From Oleisolibacter albus (GTDB lineage Bacteria > Pseudomonadota > Alphaproteobacteria > Azospirillales > Azospirillaceae), in contig NZ_QGNJ01000005.1 of assembly GCF_003336875.1 (NCBI RefSeq), positions 62,001 to 126,000 of the forward strand: a stretch of DNA of 64,000 bases. Direction: 5' to 3'. Below, one piece after another: positions 24,343 to 33,294 of this stretch; the stretch's first letter is position 1, and every line of letters begins with the position of its first letter. The translations under genes were made by a program, and so were the position numbers. The notes under the pieces were generated by a model. The model was not told the origin of the DNA. It was given only the letters and a program-made list of their open reading frames with translations, and made no database searches.

Positions 24343-24576
24343 GGACGGGGTGGTGCGACAGTCGCACCGGACCTACCGAGACCAACACGAGCAGTGAAGC
24401 CCCATGCCGTGGCGGGAGTACCGTTCAGTAGGCAGTCCGTCGGTCACGGCCGGGCGGTGCCGTCCCGCATCGTTTCCTTCTTCTTCGCTCCACCGCGATA
24501 AGCATCTGACTTTACTTCTATTTTTTGTTCCAGACGCCTACGGTCCGCTCCATCGATATCCGTTGCGGACAATCTC
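24343..24576. other. divergent intergenic region before the recombinase operon
   Basis: No gene is supported between the XRE promoter and the start of the plus-strand operon at 24577. A T-rich stretch near 24500-24535 could hold the operon's promoter, but no clear hexamers are seen. Confidence 0.3.
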
Positions 24577-24768
24577 ATGGCTAAGACGCTCAGCGGCCCC
24601 AATGCTCTCACTCCAGACCGCATGACAGCAGAAGACCGGTTGGCCGAGGTCGGCCGGTTGCTTGCTGCCGGACTGGCTCGGCTGCTCAGCAGAGACATTC
24701 GCCTGGACTTCCCGGTCGAACAGCGCGGTCGTGTCCACGAACCCCGCTCCTGGAGTGACCAGCGATGA
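24577..24768 (+). CDS. small protein preceding DUF2924
   Basis: A 63-residue protein containing MTAEDRLAEVGRLLAAGLAR and a C-terminal LDFPVEQRGRVHEP tail. Short proteins of this kind usually precede DUF2924 and a large serine recombinase in alphaproteobacterial islands. It ends in an ATGA overlap with DUF2924. The true start may be the internal ATG at 24622 (MTAEDRL). Role is unknown; it is probably an accessory of the recombinase. Confidence 0.65.
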   Translation: MAKTLSGPNALTPDRMTAEDRLAEVGRLLAAGLARLLSRDIRLDFPVEQRGRVHEPRSWSDQR

Positions 24769-25283
24769 TGAAGGCCCGGACGCGCAGACAAGGCGGGATC
24801 CCGATCGGCACGGATGCGAGCACCACTGCGGAAAAGGACGCAACCGTCCTGGCCCGATTGGCCGCTTTGAAGGAAATGAGCGTCGTCGACCTGAAACTGG
24901 AATGGCGCCGCCTCTTCGGCGTCCCTGCCCCCAACAACAGCCGTCCGTTCCTGGAACTGCGGCTGGCGTGGCGGATCCAGGAACTCGTCTATGGCGGCCC
25001 TTCGCGGGAAACGTTGCGCCTGCTGGACGCCCTCATCGATGAGATGCATGGCAATCCCATCCGCAAGACCATGATCACCGATCCGCGCAAGCCGGTGGCC
25101 GGCACCCGGCTGGTGCGGGAATGGAATAGCGTGGAGCACACCGTCACCGTCCTGCGCGACGGGTTCGAGTTCGAAGGACGGACATACAAGTCACTGTCGG
25201 CCATTGCCCGTGCCATCACCGGCGTGCGCTGGAACGGCTGGCGGTTCTTTGGCCTGCGCGAAATCACAAGGGACAAGGCATGA
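24765..25283 (+). CDS. DUF2924 protein
   Basis: A 172-residue protein with the DUF2924 pattern: LARLAALKEMSVVDLKLEWR, RLFGVPAPNNSRPFLELRLA, WRIQELVYGG, and the C-terminal GTRLVREWNSVEHTVTVLRD and YKSLSAIARAITGVRWNGWR. Members nearly always sit directly upstream of a serine recombinase, as here, and are presumed recombination cofactors, perhaps DNA-binding directionality factors. The last part resembles DUF4357-type DNA-binding tails. ATGA overlaps at both ends show tight coupling. Confidence 0.9.
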   Translation: MMKARTRRQGGIPIGTDASTTAEKDATVLARLAALKEMSVVDLKLEWRRLFGVPAPNNSRPFLELRLAWRIQELVYGGPSRETLRLLDALIDEMHGNPIRKTMITDPRKPVAGTRLVREWNSVEHTVTVLRDGFEFEGRTYKSLSAIARAITGVRWNGWRFFGLREITRDKA

Positions 25284-26608
25284 CGCGATCCCCCTCCCCC
25301 GCGCCCCAGCGCCGCCTGCGCTGCGCCATCTACACGCGCAAATCGACCGAAGAAGGGCTGGAGATGGAATTCAACAGCCTGGACGCCCAGCGCGCCGCCT
25401 GTGAAGCCTATATCGCCAGCCAGAAGGGCGAAGGCTGGGTGGCGCTGCGGGACCGCTACGATGATGGCGGCTATTCCGGCGGCACCCTGGAACGGCCGGC
25501 CCTGCAACAATTGCTGGCCGATATCGATGATGGGCTGGTGGATGTGGTCGTCGTCTACAAGATCGACCGCCTGTCCCGCGCCCTGATGGATTTTTCCCGA
25601 CTGGTCGAGGTGTTCGACCGCAACGGCGTCACCTTCGTTTCCGTGACCCAGAGTTTCAACACCACCACTTCCATGGGCCGGCTGACGCTGAACATCCTGC
25701 TCAGCTTTGCCCAGTTCGAGCGCGAGGTGATCGGGGAGCGGATCAGGGACAAGTTCGCCGCTTCTCGAGCCCGCGGCATGTGGATGGGCGGCTATGTGCC
25801 GATGGGATACGACCTCAAAGACCGCAAGCTGGTGGTGAATGAGGCCGAGGCAGACACGGTCCGCATGATCTTTACCCGATTCGTCGAACTGGGATCCGCG
25901 ACGGTGCTGGTGGGCCAATTGGCCGCCGACGGGGTCCGCAGCAAACGCGGCAAGCTTATCGACAAGGGCTTCCTCTACAAGATGCTGCGCAACCGCCTTT
26001 ATCTCGGCGAGGCGGTGCACAAGGGAACGCCCTACCCCGGCGAACATGCGGCCATCATCAGCCAGGATCTCTGGGACCGGGTACATCACATCCTGCAGGT
26101 AAGCCCGCGATCCCGCGCCGCGGCCACACGAGCCCAGACGCCTGCCCTGCTGAAGGGGCTGATCTTCGGGCCGACCGGGACCGCGATGACGCCTACCGCT
26201 ACAAAAAAGGGCAGCCGGCTCTACCGCTACTACACCTCCATGGATGTCATCCGCAGCCGGCCGAGGGACAGCACGGCGCCCCAGCGGCTGCCGGCAGAGA
26301 TGGTGGAGACGGCCGTGGTCCGGGAGGTGCGCCGGCTGGTGCGCTCGCCGGAAATTGTCGCACAGACTGTGGCCGCAGCCCGTCAGGAACAACAGCCTCT
26401 GACTGAAGGCGATGTGACGACCGCCCTCAACCGGTTTGACAATGTCTGGTCGGCCCTGTTCCCGGCCGAGCAGGCCCGCCTTGTCCGGCTGCTGGTCGAT
26501 CGGGTCACCGTGAGTGCCGAGGGCATTGCCATCGACCTGCGCACGGCCGGACTGGGGGCCGTAGTGCGTGACATGCTTACGCCACCCGCCCCGGAGGCCG
26601 CGCCATGA
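25280..26608 (+). CDS. large serine recombinase (island integrase)
   Basis: A 442-residue site-specific recombinase. The resolvase domain (1-150) has CAIYTRKSTEEG with nucleophile Ser22, LDAQRAACEAYI, YDDGGYSGGTLERP and KIDRLSRALMDF. The recombinase domain follows (GYVPMGYDLKDRKLVVNEAE, LIDKGFLYKMLRNRLYLGEA). The zinc-ribbon region lacks cysteines (GLIFGPTGTAMTPTATKKGS), which is normal for this DUF2924-linked subfamily. It is the best candidate for mobilising the island. Attachment sites cannot be fixed because the left end is outside the window. It is coupled by ATGA to the genes on both sides. Confidence 0.93.
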   Translation: MTRSPSPAPQRRLRCAIYTRKSTEEGLEMEFNSLDAQRAACEAYIASQKGEGWVALRDRYDDGGYSGGTLERPALQQLLADIDDGLVDVVVVYKIDRLSRALMDFSRLVEVFDRNGVTFVSVTQSFNTTTSMGRLTLNILLSFAQFEREVIGERIRDKFAASRARGMWMGGYVPMGYDLKDRKLVVNEAEADTVRMIFTRFVELGSATVLVGQLAADGVRSKRGKLIDKGFLYKMLRNRLYLGEAVHKGTPYPGEHAAIISQDLWDRVHHILQVSPRSRAAATRAQTPALLKGLIFGPTGTAMTPTATKKGSRLYRYYTSMDVIRSRPRDSTAPQRLPAEMVETAVVREVRRLVRSPEIVAQTVAAARQEQQPLTEGDVTTALNRFDNVWSALFPAEQARLVRLLVDRVTVSAEGIAIDLRTAGLGAVVRDMLTPPAPEAAP

Positions 26609-26997
26609 CCAGCGCACCCGATACCATGCGTGTGTTTGTGCCCCTCACCATCAAACGTCAGAATGGGCGGCCACGGATCCTGCCGCCGTCAGACCTCGAC
26701 AGGGCCGATCGTGATCCCACGGCTGCCGACCGGCGCCTGCTGCGCGCCCTCGCCCGCGCCTGGGACTGGCGTCGCCAGCTGGAACGCGGCCAAGCCGCAA
26801 CCCTGACCGACATCGCCGAGGCCGAAGGCGTGACCGTGGCCTTTATCAGCCGGTTCCTGCGGCTAGCCTATCTGTCACCCCTGGTGCTGGAGCACCTGCT
26901 GGTCCGCCGCCGCCCTTGCGCCCTGTCCCTGGAGCAACTCACCCTGGTGGCTCTGGCGCCCTGGTCCGAACAGCCGGCCAGGGTTTTCGAGGAGTGA
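26605..26997 (+). CDS. recombinase-associated HTH protein
   Basis: A 130-residue protein following the recombinase with an ATGA overlap. It has an HTH-like segment (ATLTDIAEAEGVTVAFISRF) and a C-terminal tail (SLEQLTLVALAPWSEQPARV). Proteins like this accompany DUF2924-type recombinases and may set recombination direction. Its last 111 bp recur beyond imuA, so the gene end is a boundary of some past rearrangement. Confidence 0.78.
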   Translation: MTSAPDTMRVFVPLTIKRQNGRPRILPPSDLDRADRDPTAADRRLLRALARAWDWRRQLERGQAATLTDIAEAEGVTVAFISRFLRLAYLSPLVLEHLLVRRRPCALSLEQLTLVALAPWSEQPARVFEE

Positions 26998-26998
26998 T
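26888..26998 (+). repeat. 111-bp direct repeat, left copy
   Basis: This is the 3' end of the recombinase-associated gene through its TGA. The same 111 bases, with about five substitutions and no gaps, occur in the same orientation at 33184-33294. Together the copies bracket dnaE2, imuB and imuA. Confidence 0.9.
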
Positions 26999-27051
26999 CT
27001 GGATATAAAGCGTTCGTATTTGGGGAATTCCGCCCCCAAGCCTCCTCGCGT

Positions 27052-30000
27052 TCAGCGGAAGTTGCGTCCGTCGGGGAAGATGCGGGCCAGGGTTTCCACG
27101 GCGTGGCGGCGGGCGATGGCCTCGCTGCGGGCGTCGGGCTGGGGGCGGCTGACCTCGTCGGCGCGGGCCAGGCCGCCGTCCATCTGCCGCGGCTGGAAGC
27201 GCTCCGGCGTTTCCGAGAGCTGGCGCAGCAGGGCGGTGTGGTCCTCCAGATGCTCGACGCGCAGATGGATCACCGGCGTGGCCCCCGGCTGGGGGGCCAC
27301 CACCTTCTCCAGCCGGCCCAGCGCCAGCAGCAGCCGGCTGCCCAGCACCGGACGGCGGTAGCGCTCGAAGATGTCGGGCATCAGCACCAGATTGGCGACG
27401 CCGGTCTCGTCCTCCACGGTGATGAAGACGACGCCGCTGGCGCTGCCGGGGCGCTGGCGCACCAGCACCAGCCCGGCCACGGCGAAGCGGCGCTTGTCCG
27501 GCCAGTCGGACTGGCGGTCGGCCGGCAGCAGGGGCCAGCGCCGGGCCTTGGGCGCATGCAGCGCCGCCAGCCGGTCGCGCAGCAGATGCAGCGGATGCGT
27601 GTTCAGGGTCAGGGACAGGCTGGAATAATCCTCCACCACCTGCTCTCCCGCCGGCATGGGCGGCAGGTCCACCGCCGGACCATCGCCCGGGTCCCCGCCG
27701 CCGGCGAACAGGGGGAGAGGCGTCGCACCCAGCGCCTCCACCGCCCAATGGGCCTGGCGCCGGTCCAGGCCGAGGGAGCGGAAGGCATCGGCCGCCGCCA
27801 GCCGCTCCAGCGTGGCCGTGGGCAGACCGGTGCGGTGCCAGAGGTCGCGCGGGCCGGCATAGGGGCCGCCGGTCTCCCGCGCCGCCACCAGCCGTTCCAT
27901 CTCCGCCGGCTTCAGCCCCTTGATCTGGCGCAGACCCAGGCGCAGGGCGTGGGTCGCCGTTCCCGCGGCCGTCGTCGCCAGCGGCTCCAGCGTACAGTTC
28001 CAGCCGCTGGCATTGATGTCGGGCGGACGCACCTCCACCCCGTGGTCGCGGGCGTCGCGCACGATCTGGGCCGGGGCGTAGAAGCCCATGGGCTGGCTGT
28101 TCAGCAGGGCACAGGCGAAGACGTCGGGATGGACGCATTTGATCCAGGCCGAGACATAGACCAGCAAGGCGAAGCTGGCGGCATGGCTTTCCGGGAAGCC
28201 GTAGGTGCCGAACCCCTCGATCTGGTGGAAGCAGCGTTCGGCAAAGGCGGGCTCGTAGCCGCGGGCCAGCATGCCGCCGATGAATTTCTCGCGGAAGCGG
28301 GCGACATCGCCGTTCTTTTTGAAAGTGGCCATGGCCCGGCGCAACTGGTCGGCCTCTTCCGGCGAGAAGCCGGCGCCGACAATGGCGATCTTCATGGCCT
28401 GTTCCTGGAACAGCGGCACGCCCAGGGTCTTGGACAGCACGGCTTCCAGTTCCGGCGAGGGATAGTCCACGGGTTCCAGCCCCTGGCGCCGGCGCAGATA
28501 GGGATGCACCATGTCACCCTGGATCGGGCCGGGGCGGACGATGGCCACCTCCACCACCAGATCATAGAAGCTGCGCGGGCGCAGCCGCGGCAGCATGGTC
28601 ATCTGCGCCCGGCTTTCCACCTGGAATACGCCCAGGCTGTCGGCCCGGCACAGCATGTCATAGACGGCGGGGTCCTCCGCCGGCACGGTGGCCAGACTGT
28701 AGCGGCGGCCGTAATGGGCGGCGATCAGATCGAAGGCCCGGCGCACGCAGCTGAGCATGCCCAGCGCCAGCACATCGACCTTGAGGATGTGCAATTCCTC
28801 GATGTCGTCCTTATCCCATTCGATGGTGGAGCGTTCGGCCATGCTGGCGTTCATCACCGGGCAGAGATCGGGCAGCGGCCCGCGGGTGATGACGAAACCG
28901 CCCACATGCTGGCTGAGATGGCGGGGAAAGCCGATCAGCTCGCGCGCCAGCTCCAGCGTGCGCAGCACCAGCGGCGCGTCGGGGTCGATGCCGGCCTGGC
29001 GGATGCGCTCCGCCTCCACCCCCTCCCGGCCCCAGCCCCAGACGGTGCCGCTCAGCCGGGCCACCATGTCCAGCGACAGGCCCATGGCCTTGCCCACCTC
29101 GCGCAGGGCACCGCGGGCGCGGTAGCAGATCACGGTGGCGGCCAGACCGGCGCGGTCGCGGCCGTACTTCCCGTAGATGTACTGGATCACCTCCTCCCGC
29201 CGCTCATGCTCGAAATCCACGTCGATGTCCGGCGGTTCGTCGCGGGCGGCGGAGATGAAGCGCTCGAACAGCAGGTTGCCCTGCACCGGATCGACCGAGG
29301 TGATGCCCAGGCAGAAGCAGACGGCGGAGTTGGCGGCGGAGCCGCGGCCCTGGCAGAGGATCTCCCGCGATCTTGCATAGGTGACGATGTCATGCACGGT
29401 CAGGAAATAGGGCGCATAGCGCAGCTGTCCGATCAGGGCCAGCTCATGCGCCAGCTGCGCCCGCACCGGGTCCGGAATCCCGCCGGGATAGCGCCAGGCC
29501 GCGCCCTCCCAGGTCAGGCGCACCAGCTCGGCCTGCGGATCGCCGCCGGGGGCAACCTCGTCGGGATACTGGAATTGCAGCTCGGCCAGGGAGAAGCGGC
29601 AGGCCTCGGCCACCGCCACGGTACGGGCCACGGCCTCCGGCCAGTGGCGGAACAGGCGCGCCATCTCCCGCGGCGGCTTCAGGTGGCGCTCGGCATTGGC
29701 CAGCAGGCGCCAGCCCGCGGTCTGGATGGTGGTGCCGGTGCGGATGCAGGTCAGCACATCCTGCAGCGGCCGCCGCGCGGAATGATGGTACAGCACATCG
29801 TTGCCGGCCAGGGTCGGCACGCCGTGGCGGGCGGCCAGCCCGCTCAGCCAGGCCAGGCGGCGGACGTCGTTGCCCTGGTAGCGATGGACCAGCATCAGAT
29901 GCAGCCGCGTCCCGAAGCGCTGGCGATAGTCGCGCAGATCGGTCTCGAACCCGGCATCCGCCCCCGCATCCGGTGGCGGGTCGGGGGGGATGAGGGCCAG

Positions 30001-30363
30001 GATCTGCCCCTCGGCGAAGTCCTGCACATCGGCGCGGGACAGGAAACAGTCGCCCTTGGGCGCCCGCATCTTGCCGCGGGTCAGCAGGTGGGACAGCCGG
30101 GCATAGGCGGCCTTGTCGGTGGGCCAGCACAGCAGGCTGGGGCCGTCGGTCAGGTCCAGCCGGCAGCCGATGACCAGCCGCAGCCCCAGCGCCCGCGCCG
30201 CGATATGGGCCCGCACCACCCCGGCCAGGCTGTTGCGGTCGGTGATGCCGATGGCCTGATAGCCCAGGGCGGCGGCCGTCCGCACCAGTTCCTCGGCGTG
30301 GCTGGCGCCTTCCAGGAAGCTGAAATTGCTGGTCACCTGCAGCTCGGCATAGGGAATGCTCAT
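27052..30363 (-). CDS. dnaE2: error-prone DNA polymerase DnaE2 (ImuC)
   Basis: A 1,103-residue C-family polymerase for SOS mutagenesis, usual length for the family. The N-terminal PHP domain is at 1-270 (TSNFSFLEGASHAEELV; IGITDRNSLAGVVRAH). The palm holds CQGRGSAANSAVCFCLG and the catalytic PDIDVDFEHERREEV. The fingers/HhH region includes FPESHAASFALLVYVSAWIK, and the C-terminal OB fold has VFITVEDETGVANLVLMPD. The start MSIPYAELQVTSNF is four bases after the imuB stop. An ORF extension to 31227 lies inside imuB and is not coding. It acts with ImuA and ImuB in translesion synthesis. Confidence 0.96.
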   Translation of the reverse strand: MSIPYAELQVTSNFSFLEGASHAEELVRTAAALGYQAIGITDRNSLAGVVRAHIAARALGLRLVIGCRLDLTDGPSLLCWPTDKAAYARLSHLLTRGKMRAPKGDCFLSRADVQDFAEGQILALIPPDPPPDAGADAGFETDLRDYRQRFGTRLHLMLVHRYQGNDVRRLAWLSGLAARHGVPTLAGNDVLYHHSARRPLQDVLTCIRTGTTIQTAGWRLLANAERHLKPPREMARLFRHWPEAVARTVAVAEACRFSLAELQFQYPDEVAPGGDPQAELVRLTWEGAAWRYPGGIPDPVRAQLAHELALIGQLRYAPYFLTVHDIVTYARSREILCQGRGSAANSAVCFCLGITSVDPVQGNLLFERFISAARDEPPDIDVDFEHERREEVIQYIYGKYGRDRAGLAATVICYRARGALREVGKAMGLSLDMVARLSGTVWGWGREGVEAERIRQAGIDPDAPLVLRTLELARELIGFPRHLSQHVGGFVITRGPLPDLCPVMNASMAERSTIEWDKDDIEELHILKVDVLALGMLSCVRRAFDLIAAHYGRRYSLATVPAEDPAVYDMLCRADSLGVFQVESRAQMTMLPRLRPRSFYDLVVEVAIVRPGPIQGDMVHPYLRRRQGLEPVDYPSPELEAVLSKTLGVPLFQEQAMKIAIVGAGFSPEEADQLRRAMATFKKNGDVARFREKFIGGMLARGYEPAFAERCFHQIEGFGTYGFPESHAASFALLVYVSAWIKCVHPDVFACALLNSQPMGFYAPAQIVRDARDHGVEVRPPDINASGWNCTLEPLATTAAGTATHALRLGLRQIKGLKPAEMERLVAARETGGPYAGPRDLWHRTGLPTATLERLAAADAFRSLGLDRRQAHWAVEALGATPLPLFAGGGDPGDGPAVDLPPMPAGEQVVEDYSSLSLTLNTHPLHLLRDRLAALHAPKARRWPLLPADRQSDWPDKRRFAVAGLVLVRQRPGSASGVVFITVEDETGVANLVLMPDIFERYRRPVLGSRLLLALGRLEKVVAPQPGATPVIHLRVEHLEDHTALLRQLSETPERFQPRQMDGGLARADEVSRPQPDARSEAIARRHAVETLARIFPDGRNFR

Positions 30364-30367
30364 GCCG

Positions 30368-32131
30368 TCACCCCAGGAACCCGTGCAGGAACCAGCGCGC
30401 CGGCTCGTCCGGCCGGAACAGCCCCAGCCGGTAGAGCCAGAAACGCTGCCCGTCCCCGGTCTCCACCCGGTAATAGTCGCGCAACGGCTCCTCCGGCTGG
30501 TCGGGGGCCCGCCACCATTCGGCGGCGATGCGCTCCGGCCCCTCGGCATGGCGGACGCGGTAGAGCCGGTCGCGCCAGCGGAACTGCAGCGGCGGATCGT
30601 CGGGCACGGGGGCAACCACCTCCACTGGCTCCGGCCGGGGCAGCAGCCGCACCGGGCGCGGCCGGTCGGCGGGCCACAGGGGCGGTTCCGGGCCGCTGGC
30701 GGGCGCATCGGCCGGGCACAGCGCCACCGCCCGCTCGGGCCACCAGCTCTCCCGCGGGCGGGGGCGCAGGATGCGGGCCAGACCCAGCCGGGCCCCCAGC
30801 TGGTCCACCAGCTCCGGCACCGGCGGCCCCTGATAGCAGCGAGGGGACCTCGGTTCCCGTGCCTTGGCCGGGGCGGGCCGCGGCGGGGTACCGCCCTGGA
30901 TGACGGAGAAGGCGGGGCGGTGGCGGAGGGTATTGTCCGCCTCCGCATCGGCCGGTTGCTCCGCGTCCCGTCCTCCCGCGACCAGATCCAGATCCGGCCG
31001 GCCGGCGGGGGGTGGGATGCGGGCCTGCGGCGGCGGCACGGCCAGGACCGTCTGCTCCTGCGCGAAGGGTTCAGCCGCAGGCACGGCCAGGGCCATGACC
31101 TCGAAGCCGGGGCCGGGTTCCAGCCGGTCCAGGCTGGGCTGGAACAGGCGCAGCAGATGGGCGGGGTCGCGGTTGGGGCGGCTGGTGCCCACGGCCAGGG
31201 TCTGGGGCGGCGCCTCCGGCCCGGCATCGCTGCGCCAGGCCAGCAGCTCCAGCCGCCGCGCCCCCTGTCCCGCCGCCGCCAGCCCGCGGCAGACCTGTCC
31301 CAGCAGATGCACCAGGACCCGCCGCAGATCCTCCGGCGTGCTCACCGGCTCGGCGAAGGCCTGACGCGCCTGATGGGCGGGCTGCGGCCGGCCGGGGGAC
31401 AGCGGCTCCTCCACCCGGCCCAGGGCCTGGTCCAGGCGCAGGCCGGGCAGCGGCCCGTAGCGGGGCACCAGGGCGGCCCGCGGCTTGTCCAGCAGAGCGG
31501 CAATGCTGCGCAGGCCCACCCGGCGCAGGGCGGTGATCATGGGGGGCGGCAGGCGCAGGGCCGGCAGCGGCAGCGGCGCCAGATGCTCCGCCTCCGTTCC
31601 CGGCGGCACGATCAGGGGCCAGGGCAACGGGCCGCCGAAACGGGCCATGGCCCAGGCGGCCCCGGTGGTGCCGGCGACGGCGGCGCGCGCCTCCAGCCCG
31701 GCCCGCCGCAGCCGCTCCACCAGATCCTCGATCAGCCCGGCCTCGCCGCCGAACAGATGGGCGCAGCCGGTGATGTCCAGCCAGAGGCCGCCGGCTCCCG
31801 ACAGCACCTGGGGGCCGGTATCCACCGCCGTCCACGGGGTCCAGCGCCGGGCCCAGTCGGCCAGCCGCTCCAGCAGCGCCGCATCCGCGGCCGGGTCGAC
31901 ATCCCGGGTCAGCACGCCCGGTTCCAGGGCGCGGGCATCGGCCAGCGGCTGGCCGGGGCTGATGCCGGCGGCCTGGGCCTGCCGGCAGGCGGCGGCCACC
32001 GTCAGCCGCCCCCGCTCCGCCGCCACCGCCACCAGCGGGCGCCCGGCCTCCGCCGCAGGCAGGCGGCGGCGCAGGCGGTCGGTGGCCAGACAGGGCAGCC
32101 AGAGCGACAGGATGCGGCGGGAGGACGGCAT
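30368..32131 (-). CDS. imuB: ImuB, inactive Y-family polymerase homologue
   Basis: A 587-residue bridging protein that links DnaE2 and ImuA to the beta clamp. The Y-family fold is visible (ILSLWLPCLATDRLRRRL; GLWLDITGCAHLFGGEAGL; AAVAGTTGAAWAMARFG), but the acidic catalytic residues of active Y-family polymerases are not in place, as expected for ImuB. The start at 32131 (MPSSRRILSLW) is preferred. An upstream ATG at 32191 would place the LexA box inside the gene. The stop lies four bases before dnaE2, so both are one transcript with its own LexA box. Confidence 0.93.
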   Translation of the reverse strand: MPSSRRILSLWLPCLATDRLRRRLPAAEAGRPLVAVAAERGRLTVAAACRQAQAAGISPGQPLADARALEPGVLTRDVDPAADAALLERLADWARRWTPWTAVDTGPQVLSGAGGLWLDITGCAHLFGGEAGLIEDLVERLRRAGLEARAAVAGTTGAAWAMARFGGPLPWPLIVPPGTEAEHLAPLPLPALRLPPPMITALRRVGLRSIAALLDKPRAALVPRYGPLPGLRLDQALGRVEEPLSPGRPQPAHQARQAFAEPVSTPEDLRRVLVHLLGQVCRGLAAAGQGARRLELLAWRSDAGPEAPPQTLAVGTSRPNRDPAHLLRLFQPSLDRLEPGPGFEVMALAVPAAEPFAQEQTVLAVPPPQARIPPPAGRPDLDLVAGGRDAEQPADAEADNTLRHRPAFSVIQGGTPPRPAPAKAREPRSPRCYQGPPVPELVDQLGARLGLARILRPRPRESWWPERAVALCPADAPASGPEPPLWPADRPRPVRLLPRPEPVEVVAPVPDDPPLQFRWRDRLYRVRHAEGPERIAAEWWRAPDQPEEPLRDYYRVETGDGQRFWLYRLGLFRPDEPARWFLHGFLG

Positions 32132-32174
32132 GGGGGGACTCGTTCCGGAACAGGCCCTGGACCAACAGGCCAGA

Positions 32175-32189
32175 GAACAAAACAAGAAC
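32175..32189 (-). promoter_or_regulatory. LexA (SOS) box before imuB-dnaE2
   Basis: GAAC-AAAACAA-GAAC matches the alphaproteobacterial LexA consensus GTTC-N7-GTTC exactly. It lies 44 bp upstream of imuB. A TTGACT about 30 bases farther upstream may be the -35 element. Confidence 0.9.
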
Positions 32190-32282
32190 ATAACGCAAAG
32201 GGGGCAGAGTCAAGCCGGTCATGTCAAGCCGGTCGATGCCGGGGTGGTCCGGTCCGCAAGGGGAACCTCGGACAGGCGGGAG

Positions 32283-33095
32283 CTATGCCGGGGCGGCGTG
32301 GCCGAGGTCCCCGGCCCCTTGCCCGTCCGGGGTGGAGGCTGCGCCGTAAAGCCGGCCCCCATGGCCATGCCAGACCAGATCCCAGCACCCCGGGCGGCCG
32401 CCGCGGCAACGCTGCAGTTCGGCCCGCCAGGCCGCGGCGGCAAAGGCGGAGCCGGCCGCGGGCGCCAGCGCGGACCGGGCTCCGTCGCCCGGCAGGGCGG
32501 TCACATGCCAGCGCGTCACCGCGGCGCTGGCCTCCAGCCTCTGTGGCCCCAACTGCAGCAGCAGGCCCGGCACCCCGCCCGTCTCCGCCGCCAGCTGCAG
32601 GCGCCGGCTCATGGTCAGATCCAGCTTTCCCGCCTCGGCCAGCACGGCACCCACCTGCGGGCAGCGCAGCGCCTCCTCCATGGCCCAGAGGATGTCGGTT
32701 TCCCCCGCCCGGTCCGGCCGGGCCTGCACCAGCACCAGATCCTGCGGGCGCAGCCCGTACCCGGCCAGGCCGGGGGCATAGAGGTCACGGGCCCGGGTCA
32801 GCCACAGCACCGGCCCGCGTCCCGCCGCCAGCCGGGCCAGCAGGACGGCGGCAAAGGCGGTGGCGCTGCCGGCATCCAGGGCCGCCCCCGCCACCTCATG
32901 CACCGCGCCCAGCGGCAGCCCGCCGCCGGGCAGGCCGGCATCCAGGTCCGGGATGCCCAGCGGCACCACGGCCCGCCCGTCGGCACCCCCCACCCCCTCG
33001 ATCCGGCGCACCCGCTCCCGCAGCTCGGCCAACAGCCCGGCCCTGTCCGTGGCGGGTATTGTGACGGCGGGAGAGGAAGGCCTGGAGCCGATCAT
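32283..33095 (-). CDS. imuA: ImuA (RecA-like SOS mutagenesis protein)
   Basis: A 270-residue protein of the ImuA/SulA-like RecA-fold family: VVPLGIPDLDAGLPGGGLPL, GAVHEVAGAALDAGSATAFA, GPVLWLTRARDLYAPGLAGY and RCPQVGAVLAEAGKLDL. ImuA regulates access of RecA to the ImuB-DnaE2 mutasome. The P-loop is degenerate, as usual. Some 150 bp separate it from imuB, with a second LexA box, so it is a separate SOS transcript rather than the first gene of a simple operon. Its leader is only about 20 bases and lacks a clear ribosome binding site. Confidence 0.92.
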   Translation of the reverse strand: MIGSRPSSPAVTIPATDRAGLLAELRERVRRIEGVGGADGRAVVPLGIPDLDAGLPGGGLPLGAVHEVAGAALDAGSATAFAAVLLARLAAGRGPVLWLTRARDLYAPGLAGYGLRPQDLVLVQARPDRAGETDILWAMEEALRCPQVGAVLAEAGKLDLTMSRRLQLAAETGGVPGLLLQLGPQRLEASAAVTRWHVTALPGDGARSALAPAAGSAFAAAAWRAELQRCRGGRPGCWDLVWHGHGGRLYGAASTPDGQGAGDLGHAAPA

Positions 33096-33116
33096 AGATA
33101 TTCACCGACGCAGGAT

Positions 33117-33131
33117 GTTCTTGTTATGTTC
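33117..33131 (-). promoter_or_regulatory. LexA (SOS) box before imuA
   Basis: GTTC-TTGTTAT-GTTC is a perfect LexA site. On the minus strand a TTGACA at 33152-33157 lies upstream, with a TACAGA-like -10 about 16 bases later overlapping the box, a layout suited to repression. Confidence 0.9.
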
Positions 33132-33183
33132 TGTATCGTTTGTCCTGGCTATGTCAAGCGCCTGCCATGGCACGGGCAGTCCA

Positions 33184-33294
33184 TGGAGCACCTGCTGGTC
33201 CGCCGCCACCCTTGCGCCCTGTCCCTGGAGCCACTCACCCTGATGGGTCTGGCGCCCTGGTCCGAACAGCCGGCCCGGGTTTTCGAGGAGTGAT
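33184..33294 (+). pseudogene. right copy of the 111-bp direct repeat: truncated recombinase-associated gene
   Basis: This encodes the last 36 residues of the protein at 26605-26997 (EHLLVRRHPCALSLEPLTLM and onward to FEE-stop), with no upstream part. About 95% identity to the left copy and loss of everything 5' of the break mark it as a relic of a duplicate or former element end. It lies just upstream of the imuA promoter. Confidence 0.88.

Noticed and set aside
30364-31227. 288-residue N-terminal extension of DnaE2
   Set aside because: The extension lies inside imuB in another frame; family alignment starts at MSIPYAELQ.
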